A stretch of 64,000 nucleotides of DNA from Cerina sp048266425 (GCA_048266425.1 JBLWZN010000001.1:148044-212043); one strand, 5' to 3'. Positions 44,364-53,725 are shown, counted from the first letter of the stretch. Translations and numbers: made by a program. Notes: generated by a model not told the origin, from the letters alone.

Positions 44364-45902
44364 TTATCCGCCCGTGGATTCGGATAGATTTCTCATAACT
44401 TCCTCAAGATTAAAACTTGCTGGGGCCTGCCTAGGTGGGAACTCCTTAAAGGTTGCCAAGAACTTGGCGGCCTCTTGTTGTGCCGGCACTAACAAAAAGG
44501 CGTGATCTAACAACCAATCCCAATAGGTATTGGATGTAATATCGGCCGTTTCATAAGGATCTGCACGTAGATCGAACATTTTTGGCAGACGTAAGGGGGT
44601 AAAAGGTTCCGCCCATACTTGGAGGGTTCCTTGTACACGTTGCTCCAAAAAGACTATTTTCCAGTTTTCATAACGCAGTGCTACAAGTTGTGCATCATCG
44701 TTAAAATAAAAGAACTCTTTTCTGGGAGATCTTTCGGCCTTGCCTGTCAAATAGGGCAATATATTATACCCATCCAAATGATTATGGAATTTTTTTCCGT
44801 TAGAAGAGAATGTTCCTTGCTTCAATTGTTCGGTAATATTTGGGTTGCCGGCCGCCGCCAATAGAGTTGGCGCCCAATCCAGACCACTCACGATTTCGTT
44901 GGAAACACTTCCTGCCTTAATATGTCCGGGCCAACGTATAAATGCAGGAACCCTGAAAGCACCTTCCCAATTACTGTTTTTTTCGTTCCGGAATGGGCTA
45001 TTTGCAGCATCTGGCCAAGAATTCTTATGGGGCCCGTTATCAGTAGAATAAATGACAATGGTATTGTCGGTTATACCCAATTCATCGACTTTATCAAGCA
45101 ATGATCCGACGATTTTGTCATGTTCAATCATCCCATCCGCATATTCGGTACGTGCAGTTAATCCAGGCTTATCCCTATTTTCTGCCTTTACGTGGGTTCT
45201 AAAGTGCATACGGGTAGTATTGAACCATACAAAGAAGGGCGTATTGCTTTTGACAGCCTTTTCCATGAATTTTATGGCCGCAGCAGAAGTTTCCTCATCT
45301 ACTGTTTCCATTCTCTTCTTTGTCAATGGCCCCGTATCCTCAATCTTGCCATCGGCATAGGAATGTATTACCCCCCTAGGGCCGAATTTTTTCTTAAACT
45401 CCGGATCTGTTGGGTAGTTTCGGTTTTCTGGTTCTTCTTCAGCGTTCAAGTGGTACAGATTGCCGAAAAACTCATCGAACCCGTGATTGGTTGGTAGGAA
45501 TTTGTCCCGATCCCCCAAGTGGTTCTTCCCGAACTGTCCCGTAGCATAGCCCAAAGGCTTTAGCATTTCGGCAATGGTGGCGTCCTTTTCGCTAAGGCCT
45601 ACATCGGCACCAGGCAGCCCTACTTTGGACATTCCCGTCCGGTACGTGGATTGTCCCGTTATAAAACTGGAACGGCCGGCGGTACAACTCTGTTCGGCAT
45701 AATAGTCCGTAAACATCATGCCTTCCTTCCCGACCCGGTCGATATTTGGTGTTTGGTAGCCAACTAGTCCAAAGGTATAGGCACTAATATTGGATTGGCC
45801 AATATCATCGCCCCATATCACCAGGATATTGGGTTTTTTCTGCGCAAATAATGCGGTTGCCATCAGCATGGCCAATGACGTCAATATTAATTTTCTTTTC
45901 AT
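44364..45902 (-). CDS. Arylsulfatase (formylglycine type), copy 2
   Basis: A 512-residue secreted sulfatase with signal peptide MKRKLILTSLAMLMATALFAQ. Active-site signature C73-T-A-G-R77 in EQSCTAGRSSF, metal ligands in GDDIGQSN and STDNGPHKN. It differs from the first sulfatase in having alanine rather than proline in the signature and in domain detail (GYATGQFGKNHLGD), so the two are distant relatives with probably different substrates. It is monocistronic, with an inverted repeat 62 bases upstream of the start. Confidence 0.93.
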   Translation of the reverse strand: MKRKLILTSLAMLMATALFAQKKPNILVIWGDDIGQSNISAYTFGLVGYQTPNIDRVGKEGMMFTDYYAEQSCTAGRSSFITGQSTYRTGMSKVGLPGADVGLSEKDATIAEMLKPLGYATGQFGKNHLGDRDKFLPTNHGFDEFFGNLYHLNAEEEPENRNYPTDPEFKKKFGPRGVIHSYADGKIEDTGPLTKKRMETVDEETSAAAIKFMEKAVKSNTPFFVWFNTTRMHFRTHVKAENRDKPGLTARTEYADGMIEHDKIVGSLLDKVDELGITDNTIVIYSTDNGPHKNSWPDAANSPFRNEKNSNWEGAFRVPAFIRWPGHIKAGSVSNEIVSGLDWAPTLLAAAGNPNITEQLKQGTFSSNGKKFHNHLDGYNILPYLTGKAERSPRKEFFYFNDDAQLVALRYENWKIVFLEQRVQGTLQVWAEPFTPLRLPKMFDLRADPYETADITSNTYWDWLLDHAFLLVPAQQEAAKFLATFKEFPPRQAPASFNLEEVMRNLSESTGG

Positions 45903-45963
45903 ACAGGTAAAATTAAATAGTTAATAAATGATTATAGTGTTCCCAAGTAAAACGGTGTCATAA

Positions 45964-46001
45964 TTGCAAATAATAAGTACTTCCTTCCCCATTATTTGCA
46001 A
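45964..46001. promoter_or_regulatory. Perfect inverted repeat upstream of arylsulfatase 2
   Basis: TTGCAAATAAT at 45964-45974 and its exact complement ATTATTTGCAA at 45991-46001, separated by 16 bases, 62 bases from the sulfatase ATG. It may be a paired operator or a leader hairpin. Confidence 0.45.
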
Positions 46002-46168
46002 TGTGTAAGTTTATGGCAGTAACAATGGTTATCCATTATGCCAAAACCTTATTTCAATTTGTGCTAAAAATCTGATGTTTGGAATAGTGCTAAAGATAAA
46101 TAAATTAACTTTTTATTAGAGAAGAGACGAGGTAGACAAATGGTAGACAAATTAAAAAAAATCCAGCA

Positions 46169-47056
46169 CTAAAATTGGGAGATATAGAAATCCAGATCGG
46201 CATCGGCAGCAAGATCGAGCTTCTTTTTTATCCGATACCTTTTTTTCTTGAGACCATTTTTTGATATATTGAGGAGAGTGGTCAATTGTGAGGGGGATAT
46301 ATGAACCTTTATATAAGCGCAATACCTGAGCTCTCCGCTGGTTAAGGTAGGGTGCTCCTTTCTAAGTCTTTGGAAGAATTGATTGTGTACGTTGTTGAAT
46401 TGTACCCTAAAAACGTCCCAATTATCCTTTAATCTGGATTGTATGCTTAGGGCTTCCAAATGATGTTTAATCTGTAGGTGCAATGCCTGAAGATTATCTT
46501 CTTTAAGCAAATTTTTTAATTTTCGAAAGGTATCAAATAGCAATTTATCATTGTTTCCTTCCCGCAACGCGATGGACATCAATTCACTTTCTTTCTTGAT
46601 CTTTTCCCGGATGGCGTGTTCCTTTTCCAACTCTAGGAGATGCATTTGTTCCTTTAAGGATACAAGGCCCGAAGAATCGATACCAACCCCCATAAAATAT
46701 TTGTTCTTCCCGTGCTCAAATTTATATCCTTCAAATATATGGGGAATAATTTCACCGCTTTTAGTCTTTATGTTGCCATTTACATTACGGACCTCGCCAG
46801 TGGCAATTAACTGTTGGACCGCCTGGTTAATGGCAGGCATTGAGTTTTCGTCCACAAAAAAGATGGGCGGCTTGTCCCTGCACTCGTCCTCGTAATAACC
46901 CGAGACAGTCATATGGTTTCGGTTCCATCCTACTAATTTTGCCGAGTCACCCTCTATTTTGTACAAATAAAAGATGCCTGGTAAGCTGTCTATCAATTTT
47001 TGATTGAATACGCTGTTAAATGGTAGGTCCTCTATTTCAAATTCACCCTGTGGCAT
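46169..47056 (-). CDS. PAS-domain regulator with LuxR-type helix-turn-helix
   Basis: A 295-residue protein starting at ATG 47056; the frame extends 13 codons further only via a TTG. Residues about 15-125 form a PAS sensor (SLPGIFYLYKIEG, VGWNRNHMTVSGY). A coiled-coil helix follows (EQMHLLELEKEHAIREKIKK), then a long helical linker. The C-terminus is a helix-turn-helix in the style of flavobacterial LuxR-like regulators (HPTLTSGELRYCAYIKV, LNISKNGLKKKRYRIKKKL). It may sense a ligand and regulate a neighbouring sulfatase or the amidoligase genes; no target is shown. Confidence 0.78.
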   Translation of the reverse strand: MPQGEFEIEDLPFNSVFNQKLIDSLPGIFYLYKIEGDSAKLVGWNRNHMTVSGYYEDECRDKPPIFFVDENSMPAINQAVQQLIATGEVRNVNGNIKTKSGEIIPHIFEGYKFEHGKNKYFMGVGIDSSGLVSLKEQMHLLELEKEHAIREKIKKESELMSIALREGNNDKLLFDTFRKLKNLLKEDNLQALHLQIKHHLEALSIQSRLKDNWDVFRVQFNNVHNQFFQRLRKEHPTLTSGELRYCAYIKVHISPSQLTTLLNISKNGLKKKRYRIKKKLDLAADADLDFYISQF

Positions 47057-47231
47057 CAATTTTATTTCGTTCAATTTCAAATTTAAAAAAAACAAACTAA
47101 TTGTATGTTGTCAAAGTGCTATCCAAAGGCTTGGCGACAGAGGAAGACTTTCGACCCAATTTATCTGTAGTAGCATGGGAGGGATTCCCTTTAAAACGGA
47201 TCAGTTATGGGAATTAAGGAATTGAATAAAA

Positions 47232-48437
47232 TTATGGTCGGGTTGCCTCAAAAAAACTGATCGAAGATCCGATCCAACTATCATCGGTAAGGTAAGAAAC
47301 ATTGATCAACTCCCCTTTACTCATTCTAGTCAGGTTGATGACGGGTTTTAGCCTGTTCTGCTCCCCGTTCCAAACATAGAGGATGCGCAATTCTACCTTG
47401 GCGTTTTTTGGGGTATTCGTTTTTATAAGCCAGGCATACTCTACTTTTTGTTGTAGGATATAGTTTTGCTTATCCTTTATATTTAGGATGGTGTCATGGG
47501 TGGGATGTAGGTCGATGCCCTGTCCGGCAAACGAGAACAAGGGTTTCAGCACATATTTTTTTAAATCGATGTCGGACGGATAGTCGTTCAGGTAATAGGA
47601 TGTTGGAATGTTCTTGTGCTTTAAAAGCGGCATAATGCACTTAGAGATCATAAAGAACCAATCCGGATGGGTAACCCATTCCACATCTACGTCATCGTTA
47701 AGGTTAAAGCTGGTCTTTAGGTCTTTGGTACGTGCAATCTCATCAAAGATTACCCGGTTGTAAATTCGTTTTATAGGTATTTTTCGACCTTCTTTTTCAT
47801 AAAATAGCTTTCTACCCTCCTTGATTACCTTCGTCATGCAGACCACCTCGATTCCCAATGCTTTTTTTGTGGCCCAGAAATCGATACGGGTCTTCTGTTT
47901 TTCAGGGAAGATTTCCATCAAGATCACATTTTCCGGATCTTCATCGCCTAGGATCACATTTTTTACTTCCTCCAAATAGCCCGCGTCGTCCAGTCCGCTA
48001 AAGAAGTAGTGAAACCCCTCCTTTGGCATGTTGGGGTAATTCTTTAGGTACGACTTTCCCAAAAAAGGTTGATAGAAAAATAGGGTAGGGAAGGCTTGTA
48101 GTTCGATGAGCTGCGGTGTTATTCCACCATTACCGTCTTCACATAACCCAAAATCGATGGCCAAAAAATGGGGTTTGCCCAAAGGGGATGGGGATTGTAA
48201 GTTGCCCGGAATAAATTTCTGCCGAATTTCTTCCAGGTCCAGTTTCCAAAGTTGGTCTATAATTGCATCACAGGCATCAAAAACCTCTTTTTTGATTTCT
48301 TTGTCAATAAAAACAGGAGTCTCCGAGATGCGGAAGGCTGCTGGTTCGCCAAACGTCTTATCGATATCATCTTTCAGGTTTTCGTAATATTCCTGTTTAA
48401 AATTGGCATTGAACGCTTTCCTGATCTTGGGTATCAT
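47232..48437 (-). CDS. ATP-grasp-like protein, glutathionylspermidine-synthase-type fold (putative amide ligase)
   Basis: A 401-residue protein with no signal peptide. The C-terminal half has KPLFSFAGQGI, matching the KPLxGREGxxI loop of circularly permuted ATP-grasp ligases, then LQQKVEYAWL and VELRILYVW for the ATP-grasp metal and nucleotide strands. The N-terminal half is conserved in Bacteroidota but not assigned. Its ATG overlaps the stop of the upstream glutamine amidotransferase (ATGA), so both act in one pathway. The likely chemistry is ATP-driven ligation of an acid to an amine. Specific substrates are unknown and the ATP-grasp assignment is moderate. Confidence 0.6.
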   Translation of the reverse strand: MIPKIRKAFNANFKQEYYENLKDDIDKTFGEPAAFRISETPVFIDKEIKKEVFDACDAIIDQLWKLDLEEIRQKFIPGNLQSPSPLGKPHFLAIDFGLCEDGNGGITPQLIELQAFPTLFFYQPFLGKSYLKNYPNMPKEGFHYFFSGLDDAGYLEEVKNVILGDEDPENVILMEIFPEKQKTRIDFWATKKALGIEVVCMTKVIKEGRKLFYEKEGRKIPIKRIYNRVIFDEIARTKDLKTSFNLNDDVDVEWVTHPDWFFMISKCIMPLLKHKNIPTSYYLNDYPSDIDLKKYVLKPLFSFAGQGIDLHPTHDTILNIKDKQNYILQQKVEYAWLIKTNTPKNAKVELRILYVWNGEQNRLKPVINLTRMSKGELINVSYLTDDSWIGSSISFFEATRP

Positions 48438-49270
48438 ACGGAGACAAGTTTGTAATTGTCAATGGCTTCAGCGGCCTGCTGCAAAAAACGGGGGATAATG
48501 GTGAGGTTGGTTTTCATGATCTTATCGTCATCTACCAATTGCTCCAACATATCCAAATATTTGCGCTTGCCATATTTTTTTATGATCTGATCTCTTTTTT
48601 CCTCCTTTTTAAAGTGGCGTAACATACCTTCGGAATCGGCTTCGGGATGAAATTGTACCCCAAATATTTCCTTGCTGAACCGAATGGCCATCACGGCCCT
48701 TTCCAAAGGAACATGGGGTCGTATTTTCTCCCTGCAGAGCACTTTCCCGTCCATGGTATCCAGTTTCCATTCAGCTGGCCCCACTACTTGGTAATCCCTG
48801 GAATCTACGGCATAGAACGGATTGTCAAGGCCCTCGAACAGGGTTTCGTGCTCCCCGCTCATGGTCTTGAAAATGGGGAGGATTCCAAATGAGGTCGACC
48901 TGCGTTTGGTCACCTTGGCCAAATCCCAGTGTAAACAAGCGAGTTGAAAAGAATGGCAGATAAGAAAAATATGCTTTTTATTGGGTTCGGAAAGATTGTG
49001 GTACAAGAGGGCATCTAGAAAATCGAAATAGGCCTTTTCCCATTCTTCCCCCGAAACCATTGGGGACCCCGGCCCGCCGGAAGAAATAAAAATATCGTAT
49101 TCCTTTAGGTTGGGGATTTCCCGCTTTAATCGAACATCAAAAATATCGTATGTACCCGTTCTTCCGTTTTGGGCCAAAAAATCGCCTGCCAACATTCTTA
49201 AACAACGCATTCCCTCATTGGGATGGCCAGCGTTCATATCCAAAAGGGCTATTTTATAGGTGTTTTGCAT
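48434..49270 (-). CDS. Class I glutamine amidotransferase-like protein
   Basis: A 278-residue GATase1 fold protein. The nucleophile elbow is LICHSFQLA with C105, and the His/Glu pair is VQFHPE with H208 and E210, so the triad is complete. It could release ammonia from glutamine for an amide-forming partner or act as a gamma-glutamyl hydrolase. Upstream is the GCS2 ligase, downstream the ATP-grasp-like gene with coupled translation. That context supports an amide- or peptide-metabolite pathway more than purine or tryptophan synthesis, whose GATases look different. Confidence 0.83.
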   Translation of the reverse strand: MQNTYKIALLDMNAGHPNEGMRCLRMLAGDFLAQNGRTGTYDIFDVRLKREIPNLKEYDIFISSGGPGSPMVSGEEWEKAYFDFLDALLYHNLSEPNKKHIFLICHSFQLACLHWDLAKVTKRRSTSFGILPIFKTMSGEHETLFEGLDNPFYAVDSRDYQVVGPAEWKLDTMDGKVLCREKIRPHVPLERAVMAIRFSKEIFGVQFHPEADSEGMLRHFKKEEKRDQIIKKYGKRKYLDMLEQLVDDDKIMKTNLTIIPRFLQQAAEAIDNYKLVSV

Positions 49271-49330
49271 TTATTTATAGATTCTATATGAAATGGGCAA
49301 TTTTCCACGCTCCCGTGCAAAGGTATAAAA

Positions 49331-50428
49331 CTAAAGTCCCTTTGTCGTTTGGTTAACGACATATTTCACTACCTCCTTAAAATCCTGGTTTTCTTCAAAA
49401 ACCTTCAGTTGTCGGTCCGCACCGGAACCCTGTTCCAGAATTTGATATACGTAATTGACTTCTGTACGGCATCCGAGATCGTCTACCACGTCATCTATAA
49501 ACTCCAACAATTCCTGTACCAAAAGTGCAAACGGCACTTCTTCCTCTTTCCCGAAGTCTATGAGTTTGGCCTCAACTCCCCATCGTGCCGCCCGCCATTT
49601 ATTCTCGTTGATCAGGATACGGCGGTAGGACCTAAAACTTTGGTTCTTTTGGTGTAATTTGCTCAGCTTGGCAATTATACACTGCATTAGTGCCGCTACG
49701 CAGATTACCTCGTCTACGGTCATCATCATATCGCAGATCCTAAACTCTACCGTGGGATAAAAAGGATGCAACCGAATGTCCCACCATATTTTCTTCCCGT
49801 TGTCGATGCAATTTGTCTTTACGAGTACTTCGATAAATTTGTCATATTCCGCCACACTGGCAAAATAGGGCGGGATGCCCGTTCTTGGAAACTTGTCGAA
49901 TATTTTAGATCGAAACGATTTAAACCCGGTCTCCCGCCCTTCCCAAAAGGGCGAATTGGTAGAAAGTGCGTATAAATGCGGTAGAAAATAGCGGGCCACG
50001 TTCATGATCTGCAATCCTTCCTCCCTGTTGGGGATACCCACATGTACGTGCATGCCAAAAATAAGGTTGGAGCGCGCAACGTCCTTCATCTCTGCGATCA
50101 ATTGATCATAACGCGGATTGGGCGTTATCAATTGTTCGCTCCATTGCGAAAACGGATGGGTTCCGGAAGCGGCCACCAAAAGGTCTTCCCTTGCCGCAAG
50201 ATCTACCACCTGCTGGCGCAGGTAAGAAACCTCGTCCCGGGCTTCATGGATATTCTCGCAGACATTTGTGCCCATTTCGACCACCGACTGGTGCATTTCT
50301 TCTTTGATGCGCTCCTTTAACAACACCTTGCCCCCGTCAATGATTTTTGACATGTGAGAACGCAACGTCAACGTGTCCCGATCCAATATTTGAAATTCCT
50401 CCTCTATTCCCAATGTAAATTTATGCAT
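49331..50428 (-). CDS. Carboxylate-amine ligase, GCS2/YbdK family
   Basis: A 365-residue relative of glutamate-cysteine ligase. The family start GIEEEF (7-12) is followed by MGTNVCENIH, FGMHVHVGI, and TVEFRICDMMMTVDEV, which hold the metal and substrate residues. YbdK-type enzymes join a carboxylate such as glutamate to an amine using ATP. It is the third gene of a same-strand series (esterase, RimK-like ligase, this gene, GATase, ATP-grasp-like), 121 bases after the ligase and 60 before the GATase. The actual amine partner is unknown. Confidence 0.9.
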   Translation of the reverse strand: MHKFTLGIEEEFQILDRDTLTLRSHMSKIIDGGKVLLKERIKEEMHQSVVEMGTNVCENIHEARDEVSYLRQQVVDLAAREDLLVAASGTHPFSQWSEQLITPNPRYDQLIAEMKDVARSNLIFGMHVHVGIPNREEGLQIMNVARYFLPHLYALSTNSPFWEGRETGFKSFRSKIFDKFPRTGIPPYFASVAEYDKFIEVLVKTNCIDNGKKIWWDIRLHPFYPTVEFRICDMMMTVDEVICVAALMQCIIAKLSKLHQKNQSFRSYRRILINENKWRAARWGVEAKLIDFGKEEEVPFALLVQELLEFIDDVVDDLGCRTEVNYVYQILEQGSGADRQLKVFEENQDFKEVVKYVVNQTTKGL

Positions 50429-50549
50429 CTCGGTGTCTTTGAATTAAAAAAGGGTTTGGTTCCCGATCCTGCTTTGGGAAAAGGGAAAACAACATTGTTT
50501 TTCGATGTACGATCATCAAAACAACGGTCTAACATCTCAAGTCTTAAGT

Positions 50550-51803
50550 CTATTTAGTCTTCTTGGGCGATTGTTTTGATTTACTTGCGGATTTAGGAGT
50601 AGGTTTTGCACTGGGGGCTGCTTTTTTAGAAGCCGTCACTCCCGACTTGGAGGGGCTTTTTACAGCGGTTTTTGGTTTAGCGGGTTCCTTTTTTTTTGCC
50701 GTTGCCGATTTTTTGGTTGGGGCCGCCTTTGGGGCCGTCTTTTTTGCGGTGGCCGAGGTCTTGGATTCGGTGGCAATTGGTTTCTTGACCATAGCCTTCT
50801 TGGCCTGCACTGCCGTCTTTAATTTAACCTCCCCCACCTTTGGTTTGGCAGGAGTGACCGCCGACCGTACAAAGGTACCCCAAGAACTGTTGTGCTGATT
50901 TGTTTTATGGGAAAGCGCTTTTTCGATCGCAAATTTGGCAGAATGCTCCACGATCCAATCAAAATTGGCCTGACCCACAGAATTCACATCTGCATCCGGG
51001 GCAGGGTTACAAAAATCTATGGCATAAGGAATCCCGTTGCGCACTGCAAATTCTACGGTATTAAAATCATAGCCCAAAGCTTTATTAAGTTTTATGGTAT
51101 AATCGTAAATGGTCTTCATTAATTTTATTTCCTCGTTCCCAGTGGTTTTAGGGCTCGTATTGTAGCGATCGTGAAACTCGTTTCGAGGCTCGTAGGGCAT
51201 AATATGGACATATTTTTGTCCCAAGCAATAGACTCGGTAGTAGTCGTCAAAAACAATCTCCTCTTGGAGCATCATGACAAGTTGTCCCGTTTCCTTGTGC
51301 TTTGCGAAAAGGTCATCTGCGTTCTCTACGCGATAAACACTTTTCCAACCTCCCCCTGAGTGGGGTTTCATATAGGCAGGGAAACCTATATAATTAAAAA
51401 TATATTCCCAATCCAATGGGTCCTCCAGGTTGCGGAAAGACTTTGAAGTCGTATCGTCAGGACGTTGGTTGGAAGGTAATAAAACGGTCTTTGGAACAGG
51501 AATGCCCAATTTTATGGAGAGACAGTTGTTAAAGAATTTCTCATCGGCACTCCACCAGAACGGATTGTTGATTACCGCTGTGCCCATTAGGGCCGCGTTC
51601 TTTAGGTAAGCCCTATAAAAAGGTACTTCTTGGGAAATTCGGTCTATGATTACATCGTAACCGTAATCAATACCTTGTTGTACTTTGTCTATTTTAACTG
51701 GCTCGGCGACTACTTTGCCTCCGCCCAACGCATTTACCTTGTCGATGAATGCCCAAGGAAAGGTGTCTTCCATGCCGAACAATATACCTACTTTTTTTGC
51801 CAT
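50550..51803 (-). CDS. RimK-like ATP-grasp ligase with histone-H1-like tail
   Basis: A 417-residue protein. Residues 1-315 are an ATP-grasp ligase of RimK/peptide-ligase character: YMKPHSGGGWKSV binds ATP, LQEEIVFDDYYRVYC, and EFAVRNG..IDFCNPAPD carry metal ligands. From about residue 317 the protein changes to a Lys/Ala/Pro/Ser tail (for example KKTAPKAAPTKKSATAKKK) closely resembling bacterial histone H1-like sequences and ending SPKKTK. No signal peptide. The enzyme part would link carboxylates to amines; the tail could bind nucleic acid or polyanions or serve as acceptor. The function is unknown, and the fusion is unusual. Confidence 0.82.
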   Translation of the reverse strand: MAKKVGILFGMEDTFPWAFIDKVNALGGGKVVAEPVKIDKVQQGIDYGYDVIIDRISQEVPFYRAYLKNAALMGTAVINNPFWWSADEKFFNNCLSIKLGIPVPKTVLLPSNQRPDDTTSKSFRNLEDPLDWEYIFNYIGFPAYMKPHSGGGWKSVYRVENADDLFAKHKETGQLVMMLQEEIVFDDYYRVYCLGQKYVHIMPYEPRNEFHDRYNTSPKTTGNEEIKLMKTIYDYTIKLNKALGYDFNTVEFAVRNGIPYAIDFCNPAPDADVNSVGQANFDWIVEHSAKFAIEKALSHKTNQHNSSWGTFVRSAVTPAKPKVGEVKLKTAVQAKKAMVKKPIATESKTSATAKKTAPKAAPTKKSATAKKKEPAKPKTAVKSPSKSGVTASKKAAPSAKPTPKSASKSKQSPKKTK

Positions 51804-51929
51804 AATCTTATTGTTTTTATGTTTGTTGTTTAGTGTTTGTTGCTTGCTGTATGTTGGTTATTACTCGGCGGATTAAAAGTTTGCCTTTTGCCAACCGCGA
51901 AATGCCACTGCCAACCCCCTCTACCAGTC

Positions 51930-52640
51930 TCAGAAATACGTTCCCACGTATTCCGGAAAGACCATCTTCCACAATGGCCAGTCATGGTCGATCCATTGTT
52001 TCTCGTCATACCAAAATGGGATCCCTTTGGCACTCAAAATACCTGCCATCCGTTCGTTTTTAGGCTTACAGATATCCCAATTGGAGGTGCTTAGCACAAT
52101 TTTCATATGCTGGTATTTCCACCCCTCCTCATTCGCCATAAATTCTTCGGGACAGTTGAAATAGATTCGCATGTCATCGGAAAGTGGGGCCATGTTCCGT
52201 ATGCTGAATGTTCCGCTCATTGAAATTAGGTGGGATACCACATCGGGAAACCGAAATGCAGTATTGGCCGCGTGAAAGCCACCAAAACTAACACCAGCCG
52301 TGGCCAAGCGATGGGTGTTGCATTCATTTTGTATAAACGGAATCATTTCGTTTCTCAAAAATTGCATGTAGAGCTCGTAGTTGTGGATCTTTGTTTCCGA
52401 GTTCATGGAATCATTGTAAAACGTGAGCATGTCCAATGTTTCGACATTATAGAGCTTTATACGGCCTTCCTCCACGAACTGCATGACGGATGCATTGAGA
52501 CCAAAATCGGAGTTTTGGGTATACTGCCCGCCCGAGGAAGGAAACATTAATATGGGATGACCCCAATGCCCCATAATCTCAACGTTGATGTTCCGACCCA
52601 GGGTGTTCGAGTAATATTGGATATTTTGTTTGGATGCCAT
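51930..52640 (-). CDS. Esterase family alpha/beta hydrolase A
   Basis: A 236-residue cytoplasmic alpha/beta hydrolase of the esterase-D/enterochelin-esterase group. Nucleophile elbow G116-V-S118-F-G120 (AGVSFGGFHAAN), with the catalytic histidine probably in DHDWPLW near the C-terminus. It is the first gene of the minus-strand amidoligase set and transcribed divergently from a second esterase. It may hydrolyse an ester, thioester or peptide intermediate of the pathway. The substrate is unknown. Confidence 0.85.
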   Translation of the reverse strand: MASKQNIQYYSNTLGRNINVEIMGHWGHPILMFPSSGGQYTQNSDFGLNASVMQFVEEGRIKLYNVETLDMLTFYNDSMNSETKIHNYELYMQFLRNEMIPFIQNECNTHRLATAGVSFGGFHAANTAFRFPDVVSHLISMSGTFSIRNMAPLSDDMRIYFNCPEEFMANEEGWKYQHMKIVLSTSNWDICKPKNERMAGILSAKGIPFWYDEKQWIDHDWPLWKMVFPEYVGTYF

Positions 52641-52875
52641 AGTATTAAAGATAGGTCAAAATGGATATATTTACAAATTTGCCATAGGTGATAGGTCGGC
52701 CTTAAACTGGAGAATTGGCTGCTGCCCCAGTCTTATTTAATCGGCTTCCATAAATATCACGTTAAAATGTAAGGATTTCTAGTGAGGTTTTCTGGTATTT
52801 TGCGAAATTTATTTGCAGTGGCAATATTCAATTTTTTCCGGGATTCGTTATTATTGCATCCCGTTAAGGAAAAAT

Positions 52876-53697
52876 ATGCAGTTTCAGATTGATTTTATTG
52901 GTTCTAAAGGAAGGGTGTTCTCCAAAAACTTGGACCGTTGGGTCCGGTTCCGGTTTGTGGCCCCGCCCGATTATGGGAAATCAAATAAGCCTTTTCCCGT
53001 TCTGTTGATGAACGATGGCCAGGATTTTATCCCGATGAACCTGGAAGCGACATTAACCAAGGCCTATTTGACTCGCGGCATTGGACCCTTCGTCTATGTG
53101 GGGATTGAATGTAACGAAAACCGTATCCGCGAATATGGTACGGCGTCTTCGGCCGATTTTAAGGGTAGGGGAGACAGGGCAAAAAGGTATTCGAAATTTG
53201 TGATGGAGGAATTTGTTCCTTTTCTAAAAAAAGAATTCAAGATATCATCAAAATCAGAGGATTGGGTATACTGTGGCATGTCGTTGGGCGGACTTTCGGC
53301 TTTCGATATTGTCTATAATAACCCAGAATCCTTTGGGAAGGTCGGTGTGTTCAGTGGTTCGTTTTGGTGGCGGAAAAAGGCATACATAAAGGCGGATCTT
53401 GCCGATAGAAGCCGTATTATCTTGGATGTAATCAAAAACAGGCCGTACGCTCCCCGTCTAAAGTTCTGGTTTGAATGCGGAACGGAGGATGAACTTGCTG
53501 ACCGCAACAATAATGGGATCATCGATGCAATTGATGATACTATGGATGTCATCAAGGAGCTAAGGGCAAAAGGGTATTTGGATCCCGAGGCTATAAAATA
53601 CGTCGAAGTAAAGGGAGGTAAGCATAATTTGCCCACTTGGGGAGCGGTCTTTCCAGATTTTATTGAATGGGCCTTTAGAAAAGGGATCCGTTCATAA
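52876..53697 (+). CDS. Esterase family alpha/beta hydrolase B
   Basis: A 273-residue hydrolase starting at the ATG at 52876, which lies directly before the first conserved strand; the frame extends 21 codons further without support. Nucleophile elbow G134-M-S136-L-G138 (YCGMSLGGLSAF), later acid in ECGTEDE and histidine in GGKHNLPTW. It belongs to the same esterase-D fold as the divergent esterase A, but sequence similarity is low. The shared 235-base divergent promoter region suggests joint control. The substrate is unknown. Confidence 0.85.
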   Translation: MQFQIDFIGSKGRVFSKNLDRWVRFRFVAPPDYGKSNKPFPVLLMNDGQDFIPMNLEATLTKAYLTRGIGPFVYVGIECNENRIREYGTASSADFKGRGDRAKRYSKFVMEEFVPFLKKEFKISSKSEDWVYCGMSLGGLSAFDIVYNNPESFGKVGVFSGSFWWRKKAYIKADLADRSRIILDVIKNRPYAPRLKFWFECGTEDELADRNNNGIIDAIDDTMDVIKELRAKGYLDPEAIKYVEVKGGKHNLPTWGAVFPDFIEWAFRKGIRS

Positions 53698-53725
53698 GGG
53701 TGCTTTTTTTCTAAAATACCATAAA

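Noticed and set aside
47232..53697. Glutathione or cyanophycin synthesis locus
   Set aside because: No glutathione synthetase or cyanophycin synthetase domain order is present, and the GCS2 gene is of the YbdK type.
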